Below, piece by piece: positions 57,019-64,000 of a stretch of 64,000 bases of DNA. The notes below the pieces were generated by a model. It was not told the origin of the DNA. It searched no databases and saw nothing but the letters and a program-made list of their open reading frames with translations. This DNA comes from Yamagishiella unicocca. Its lineage: Eukaryota > Chlorophyta > Chlorophyceae > Chlamydomonadales > Volvocaceae. The first letter of the stretch is position 1. Every line of letters begins with the position of its first letter. The translations under genes and the position numbers were made by a program. The stretch lies in assembly GCA_003116995.1 (NCBI GenBank), contig BDSL01000020.1, positions 558,001-622,000 on the forward strand, written 5' to 3'.

Positions 57019-60000
57019 ATGCCGCTTGGTAGCTGTCCATACCATGTTCTGCTGGCGACCACATTTAGGTTCGCGGTTTTTATCAGCCTGGTTCTCCAGT
57101 CCTCAGCGCAGAGCTGCAGCAACGGTGTATGGACGGGGAGCGGCAGCGCCCTATACGACTGCTCCTCTGGGCTTACGACCGTCTACCCGCTAAACGCTAC
57201 AATGTCCGGAACATCGTTAAAAGGAACGATTGCTGGCGCCCCAGACTATCCGGAGGGAAGCACATGCTTTCCGTCAAGCGCCCCGGATGCTACGTCTCAG
57301 GCCAAAACGATGTACGTGCCCTCGCACCTTGACGTGAACGGCACGGGAAGGGGTATTGTCGGCCTTGGAACGGGTCAGCATCGATGCGCCACGTTGCGGG
57401 ACCATCCGTCTGGGAAGCTCCAGAGACGGCAGGGATGACGCGATACCACCAATGATTGCCGGAAGCCAGCCAGAGGTGTCCTCGGGCGAGCGGCTGGCAC
57501 CTGGGTGTGCGGCTGGGCCAAGCAAGGTTCCTTCCAGGCCCCGTAGGGTATCCCGTGTATGCACAACAGCACCCGTGTATACGGACACGTATGCACAACA
57601 GTACCCATGTAGACGGATACTACCCATGTAGACGGACACGCACATGTAAGCTCTCAGGCAAGAAACATCCTGGGACTTCGGCGGCGGCTGGAATCCACGC
57701 GCCCTCCCTGGCCCCCCGCGCACCCATACAGGTATTCGCTGAACAAAGCCTCGAGCGGGTACGTGACAGTGGTTTTCACCAGCGGCCTCTACGTAACGCA
57801 AGTCGGGGTGCTGGTTGCCTCCTGCCAGGTGGGTGGGCGATGCCGGGGCCTCTCAGCGACGGCACTGTCGGGGGCTCGATCCGGCTGCGGGCCATCCACA
57901 GCTATGGGCTATTGTGAGCACTCGGGGGTTCGCTACGCGGAATATGAGTGGGTCCCCACATGCTATTCGGCCGTGGGACCAAAGCACCGTCCGACGTATG
58001 ACTCTCCGGTTGATGAGCTGCCTCGGCCGCCTGACGCCTCCCTATCGCCGCAGCGGCAGCAGCACCTGCGCCGCGACTTGCGCTGGCGGAACATGCTGGT
58101 TTCTTCCGGCGCTGGACTCCTCCCAGATAGAGCCGCACTCCCCCTCAGCCGCCCACCGCAGCCGCCCACCACATCGAGCTTGGACTGCTGCCCCTTCATC
58201 CCTCTCCCGCCCCCCACAACCTCAGATGCTTGCCCACAGCCTTTCCCCAACTAGACTTTATTTTCCTCCGTCGTCGTTTCACGGGCTTCGACCTCGGGTC
58301 CGCTGTCCGCAGGAGGGCTTCATAGCGGCCGCCCTGACGCTGCAGCTCGCGAACGGCACCACCATCACGACCTCATGCGCGCAGGACAGCTGCACCACCG
58401 CGAAGTGCTCCGGGACGCAGACGTATTGGTGCGTGTGGATCCGGAGTGCCTGTCAGGGGTGGTACCACGGTTGCGGCACGCACCTCGGGGTTTTGGCGGG
58501 GATGCCCTAGCATAACCTCCCTGCCACAGCCACATACAGGAGCCGTGTTTCGCTGCAGCGCCAGCTGATGCCCTTCGCTACTCGTGTTGCTGCGATTCTG
58601 AAGCTGTCGCGTCCGCCCCGCTGCCGCCTCCCCCCCGCCGGTGCACGTGTCCACATGCCGCCTCTGCCCACGTGTCCACTTGCCAGGTACACATGCAGCT
58701 TCTCAGGCACCCTCCTGTACGTCAGCGGCATGACGTTCTACATCGGGGCCAATCCCCTGGGGCAAAACGACCAGAAGGTAAGCAGCCTGACATTCCGAAC
58801 AGCAGACAGCCGAATGCTGGACTCGCCCTTACGTTGCGCCGTGCAGTACCCCACGCAATTCGCCAGGGGGTTCCCATCAGCCCGCGCGTGTTTTTGCCGC
58901 AGGTGGTTGATACTGCCCGCTTGGTGGGTTACTTGCCGTATTTGCCGCCCCCAAGCCCACCAGCGGCCTCGCAGCCGCCCAGCCCGCTGCCCCCGAGTCC
59001 ACAGCCGCCCAGTCCACTTCCGCCAAGCCCGCAGCCGCCCAGTCCACTGCCGCCGACCCCACAGCCGCCGAGCCCGCGACCGCCAAGCCCGCAACCACCG
59101 AGCCCTCTGCCGCCAAGCCCTCCGCCAAGCCCTCAACCGCCGAGCCCGGAGCCCCCCAGTCCACAGCCGCCGAGCCCACAGCCGCCGAGCCCGCGACCGC
59201 CAAGCCCTCCGCCAAGCCCGCAACCGCCGAGCCCCGAGCCACCCAGCCCCCTGCCGCCAAGCCCCCTGCCGCCGAGCCCAAAGCCGCCAAGCCCACCACC
59301 AAGCCCGGAACCGCCGAGCCCCGAGCCACCCAGTCCACTGCCGCCGAGCCCCGAGCCACCCAGTCCACTGCCGCCGAGCCCACAGCCTCTCAGTCCAAAG
59401 CCGCCGAGCCCACAGCCGCCAAGCCCGGAGCCGCCAAGCCCTCCGCCGAGCCCGCAACCGCCGAGCCCCGAGCCACCCAGCCCCCTGCCGCCGAGCCCAC
59501 AGCCGCCGAGCCCACAGCCGCCAAGCCCACCACCAAGCCCGGAACCGCCGAGCCCCGAGCCACCCAGTCCACTGCCGCCGAGCCCCGAGCCCCCCAGTCC
59601 ACTGCCGCCGAGCCCACAGCCTCTCAGTCCAACGCCGTCGAGCCCGCAGCCGCCAAGCCCGGAGCCGCCAAGCCCACCACCAAGCCCGGAACCGCCGAGC
59701 CCCGAGCCCCCCAGTCCAACGCCGCCGAGCCCACAGCCTCTCAGTCCAACGCCGCCGAGCCCACAGCCTCTCAGTCCAACGCCGCCGAGCCCACAGCCGC
59801 CAAGCCCGGAGCCGCCAAGCCCGCAACCGCCGAGCCCGGAGCCACAAAGCCCAGGACCGCCAAGTCCGCATCCTCTCAGTCCAACGCCGCCGAGCCCACA
59901 GCCGCCAAGCCCGGAGCCGCCAAGCCCTCCGCCAAGCCCGCAACCGCCGAGCCCCGAGCCACCCAGCCCCCTGCCGCCGAGCCCACAGCCGCCGAGCCCA

Positions 60001-63000
60001 CAGCCGCCAAGCCCACCACCAAGCCCGGAACCGCCGAGCCCCGAGCCCCCCAGTCCACTGCCGCCGAGCCCACAGCCTCTCAGTCCAACGCCGCCGAGCC
60101 CACAGCCTCTCAGTCCAACGCCGCCGAGCCCACAGCCGCCAAGTCCGGAGCCGCCAAGCCCGCAACCGCCGAGCCCGGAGCCACAGCCGCCGAGCCCGGG
60201 GCCTCCCAGCCCTCTTCCGCCAAGCCCACCACCAAGCCCGGAACCGCCGAGCCCGGAGCCCCCCAGTCCACTGCCGCCGAGCCCCGAGCCCCCCAGTCCA
60301 CTGCCGCCGAGCCCACAGCCTCTCAGTCCAACGCCGCCGAGCCCACAGCCGCCAAGCCCGGAGCCGCCAAGCCCTCCGCCAAGCCCGCAACCGCCGAGCC
60401 CGGAGCCCCCAAGTCCACTGCCGCCGAGCCCGGAGCCCCCCAGTCCACTGCCGCCGAGCCCACAGCCGCCAAGCCCGGAGCCGCCAAACCCTCCGCCAAG
60501 CCCGCAACCGCCGAGCCCGGAGCCACCCAGTCCACTGCCGCCGAGCCCAGAGCCTCTCAGTCCAACGCCGCCGAGCCCGCAGCCGCCAAGCCCGGAGCCG
60601 CCAAGCCCACCCTCAAACCCGGAACCGCCGAGCCCGGAGCCCCCCAGTCCACTGCCGCCGAGCCCACAGCCTCTCAGTCCAACGCCGCCGAGCCCACAAC
60701 CGCCGAGCCCGGAGCCGCCAAGCCTTCCGCCAAGCCCGCAACCGCCGAGCCCGGAGCCCCCCAGTCCACTGCCGCCGAGCCCGGAGCCCCCCAGTCCACT
60801 GCCGCCGAGCCCACAGCCGCCAAGCCCGGAGCCGACAAGCCCTCCGACAAGCCCGCAACCGCCGAGCCCGGAGCCCCCCAGTCCACTGCCGCCGAGCCCA
60901 CAGCCGCCAAGCCCGGAGCCGACAAGCCCTCCGACAAGCCCGCAACCGCCGAGCCCGGAGCCCCCCAGTCCACTGCCGCCGAGCCCACAGCCTCTCAGTT
61001 TAACGCCGCCGAGCCCACAGCCGCCAAGCCCGGAGCCGCCAAGCCCTCCGCCAAGCCCGCAACCGCCGAGCCCGGAGCCCCCCAGTCCACTGCCGCCGAG
61101 CCCACGGCCTCTCAGTCCAACGCCGCCGAGCCCACAGCCGCCAAGCCCGGAGCCGCCAAGCCCTCCGCCAAGCCCGCAACCGCCGAGCCCACAGCCCCCC
61201 AGTCCAGTGCCGCCGAGCCCACAGCCTTTCAGTCCACTGCAGCCGAGCCCGCAGCCGCCAAGCCCGGAGCCGCCAAGCCCTCCGCCAAGCCCGCAACCGC
61301 CGAGCCCGGAGCCACAGCCGCCGAGCCCGGAGCCTCCCAGCCCACAGCCTCCCAGCCCGGAGCCTCCTAGCCCTCTGCCACCAAGCCCACCACCAAGCCC
61401 GCGACCGCCGAGCCCGGAGCCCCCCAGTCCACTGCCGCCGAGCCCACAGCCTCTCAGTCCAACGCCGCCGAGCCCACAGCCGCCAAGCCCTCAGCCGCCA
61501 AGCCCTCCGCCAAACCCGGAACCGCCGAGCCCGGAGCCCCCCAGTCCACTGCCGCCGAGCACACAGCCTCTCAGTCCAACGCCGCCGAGCCCACAGCCGT
61601 CAAGCCCGGAGCCGCCAAGCCCTCCGCCAAGCCCGCAACCGCCGAGCCCGGAGCCCCCCAGTCCACAGCCGCCCAGTCCGCTGCCGCTAAGCCCACCACC
61701 ACCGCCACCACCACCACCGGCCACGTCACCACCACCAAGCCCACCGCCACTGCCACCATCGGCCACGTCACTGCCGCCAAGCCCACCGCCACTGCCACCA
61801 TCGGCCACATCACCGCCGCCAAGCCCACCGCCACTGCCACCATCGGCCACATCACCTCCGCCAAGCCCACCGCCACTGCCACCATCGGCCACATCACCTC
61901 CGCCAAGCCCACCGCCACTGCCACCATCGGCCACATCACCTCCGCCAAGCCCACCGCCACTGCCACCATCGGCCACATCACCTCCGCCAAGCCCACCGCC
62001 ACTGCCACCATCGGCCTCATCACCTCCGCCAAGCCCACCGCCACTGCCACCATCGGCCACATCACCTCCGCCAAGCCCACCGCCACTGCCACCATCGGCC
62101 ACATCACCTCCGCCAAGCCCACCGCCACTGCCGCCATCGGCCTCATCACCTCCGCCAAGCCCACCGCCACTGCCACCATCGGCCACATCACCGCCGCCAA
62201 GCCCACCGCCACTGCCACCGTCTGCCTCATCACCTCCGCCAAGCCCACCGCCACTGCCACCATCGGCCACATCACCGCCGCCAAGCCCACCGCCACTGCC
62301 GCCATCGGCCTCATCACCGCCGCCAAGCCCACCGCCACTGCCACCATCGGCCACATCACCGCCGCCAAGCCCACCGCCACTGCCACCGTCTGCCTCATCA
62401 CCTCCGCCAAGCCCACCGCCACTGCCACCATCGGCCACATCACCGCCGCCAAGCCCACCGCCACTGCCACCGTCTGCTGCATCACCGCCGCCAAGCCCAC
62501 CGCCACTGCCACCATCGGCCACATCACCTCCGCCAAGCCCACCGCCACTGCCACCATCGGCCACATCACCTCCGCCAAGCCCACCGCCACTGCCACCATC
62601 GGCCACATCACCTCCGCCAAGCCCACCGCCACTGCCACCATCGGCCTCATCACCTCCGCCAAGCCCACCGCCACTGCCGCCATCGGCCTCATCACCTCCG
62701 CCAAGCCCACCGCCACTGCCACCATCGGCCACATCACCGCCGCCAAGCCCACCGCCACTGCCACCATCGGCCACGTCACCTCCACCTAGCCCACCGCCAC
62801 TGCCACCATCGGCCACATCACCTCCGCCAAGCCCGCCGCCACTGCCACCATCGGCCACATCACCGCCGCCAAGCCCACCGCCATTGCCACCATCGGCCAC
62901 ATCACCGCCACCTAGCCCACCGCCACTGCCACCATCGGCCACGTCACTGCCGCCAAGCCCACCGCCATTGCCACCATCGGCCACATCACCACCGCCAAGC

Positions 63001-64000
63001 CCACCGCCACTGCCACCATCGGCCACGTCACCTCCACCTAGTCCACCGCCACTGCCACCATCGGCCACATCGCCTCCACCTAGCCCACCGCCACTGCCAC
63101 CATCGGCCACGTCACCGCCGCCAAGCCCACCGCCATTGCCACCATCGGCCACATCACCTCCACCTAGCCCACCGCCACTGCCACCATCGGCCACGTCACT
63201 GCCGCCAAGCCCACCGCCATTGCCACCATCGGCCACATCACCACCGCCAAGCCCGCCCCCTCTGCCACCATCGGCCACATCACCTCCACCAAGCCCACCG
63301 CCATTGCCACCATCGGCCTCATCACCTCCGCCAAGACCACCGCCACTGCCACCGTCTGCTGCATCACCGCCGCCAAGCCCACCGCCACTGCCACCATCGG
63401 CCACATCACCTCCGCCAAGCCCACCGCCACTGCCACCATCGGCCACATCACCTCCGCCGAGCCCACCGCCACTGCCACCGTCTGCTGCATCACCGCCGCC
63501 AAGCCCACCGCCACTGCCACCATCGGCCACATCACCTCCGCCAAGCCCACCGCCACTGCCACCATCGGCCACGTCACCGCCGCCGAGCCCACCGCCACTG
63601 CCACCGTCTGCCTCATCACCTCCGCCAAGCCCACCGCCGCTGCCACCATCGGCCACATCACCTCCGCCAAGCCCACCGCCACTGCCACCATCGGCCACGT
63701 CACCGCCGCCAAGCCCACCGCCACTGCCACCGTCTGCTGCATCACCGCCGCCAAGCCCACCGCCACTGCCACCATCAGCCACATCACTGCCGCCAAGCCC
63801 ATGGCCACCGTCGGCCACATCACCTCCACCTAGCCCACCGCCACTGCCACCATCGGCTGCATCACCACCGCCACTGCCACCATCGGCCACCCCACCATCT
63901 CCTAGCCCACGGGGACCTCCCAGCCCACAGCCACCGGGACCAATGCCGCCTTCGCCTCCACCCCCACGGCCTGCGCCTCTGAGCCCCCCCCCACCGCTGC
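57019..64000 (+). CDS. Secreted hydroxyproline-rich cell-wall glycoprotein (3'-incomplete)
   Basis: Exons 57019-57311, 57732-57828, 58313-58428, 58687-58777 and 58903 to beyond the edge; phases close, at least 1,898 residues. Residues 1-30 are a signal peptide ([20 protein letters not shown]), cleaved near SSAQ-S. Residues about 31-215 form a Cys-rich domain ([50 protein letters not shown]) with N-glycosylation sites. I could not match it securely to the pherophorin domain. From about residue 216 the chain is pure Ser-Pro repeat: first PPSP(Q/E/L/R) blocks to about 61700, then about 50 copies of [14 protein letters not shown]. Such regions become hydroxylated and arabinosylated, forming rigid rods in volvocine cell walls. 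The frame stays open for 5.1 kb to the edge. Confidence 0.88.
58951..61690 (+). repeat. Coding PPSP repeat block, 2.7 kb
   Basis: Imperfect 12- to 15-bp units (CCGCCGAGCCC(G/A)(C/G)AG) encoding PPSPxPPSP, arranged in longer recurring cassettes such as [20 protein letters not shown]. Confidence 0.95.
61705..63890 (+). repeat. 42-bp coding minisatellite, about 50 copies
   Basis: Unit TCACCTCCGCCAAGCCCACC plus GCCACTGCCACCATCGGCCACA encodes the 14-mer [14 protein letters not shown]. Copies differ mainly at synonymous sites and at ACA/TCA/GCA codons. Confidence 0.96.

Noticed and set aside
58568..61003. 811-codon plus-strand frame rich in RRAHSR repeats, and its 589-codon antisense partner
   Set aside because: Wrong frames over the PPSP block; they do not join the Cys-rich exons in phase.
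61491..63890. 799-codon minus-strand frame of [11 protein letters not shown] repeats
   Set aside because: Antisense shadow of the 42-bp coding minisatellite; the plus frame joins four upstream exons and a signal peptide.

Overview
This window looks like nuclear DNA of a chlamydomonadalean (volvocine-type) green alga. The signs are GC-rich sequence, genes split into many short exons with GTGAGT/GTGCGT-like donors and CAG acceptors, TGTAA polyadenylation signals, very long Ala/Gly/Gln/Pro-rich protein regions, abundant minisatellites, and a secreted Ser-Pro cell-wall protein. Species is inferred from style only. Seven protein genes were assembled by hand. In every multi-exon model the exon phases close exactly across all introns, which is the main evidence for the structures. 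No tRNA, rRNA or CRISPR was seen.

Layout: (1) 1-6,655, minus strand: 3'-incomplete gene A, an unrecognised coiled-coil protein with repeated helical modules. (2) 7,649-12,463, plus: an ELL-type RNA polymerase II elongation factor, divergent from gene A. (3) 13,330-about 14,900: a 5'-truncated non-LTR retrotransposon copy. (4) 15,262-16,218, minus: intronless bifunctional allantoin synthase (OHCU decarboxylase plus HIU hydrolase). (5) 19,645-24,183, minus: gene B, a 1,105-residue protein with a Trp-rich N-terminal domain; its stop codon lies in an 18-copy 30-bp minisatellite. A small candidate gene follows at 24,577-24,780. (6) 25,263-34,323, plus: gene C, a predicted membrane protein with one EF-hand-like loop and two close transmembrane helices. 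(7) About 35,000-40,450: a transposon graveyard with three retrotransposon 3' ends, an LTR-like element and a MULE-like transposase fragment. (8) 40,804-54,611, plus: 28-exon cohesin subunit SCC3/STAG with a long charged tail. (9) 57,019 to beyond the right edge, plus: a secreted hydroxyproline-rich cell-wall glycoprotein.

The genes do not form a pathway. ELL and SCC3 are nuclear housekeeping factors, allantoin synthase acts in purine catabolism, and the last gene is extracellular. The strongest unexplained signals are: a dispersed repeat of roughly 100 bp whose recognised copies all lie in introns, across five genes; an over-represented GACCCNNGGGTC palindrome, mostly in coding sequence; a 317-nt AG-free stretch before one acceptor, built from a 25-bp minisatellite; and two protein modules not recognised from any family.
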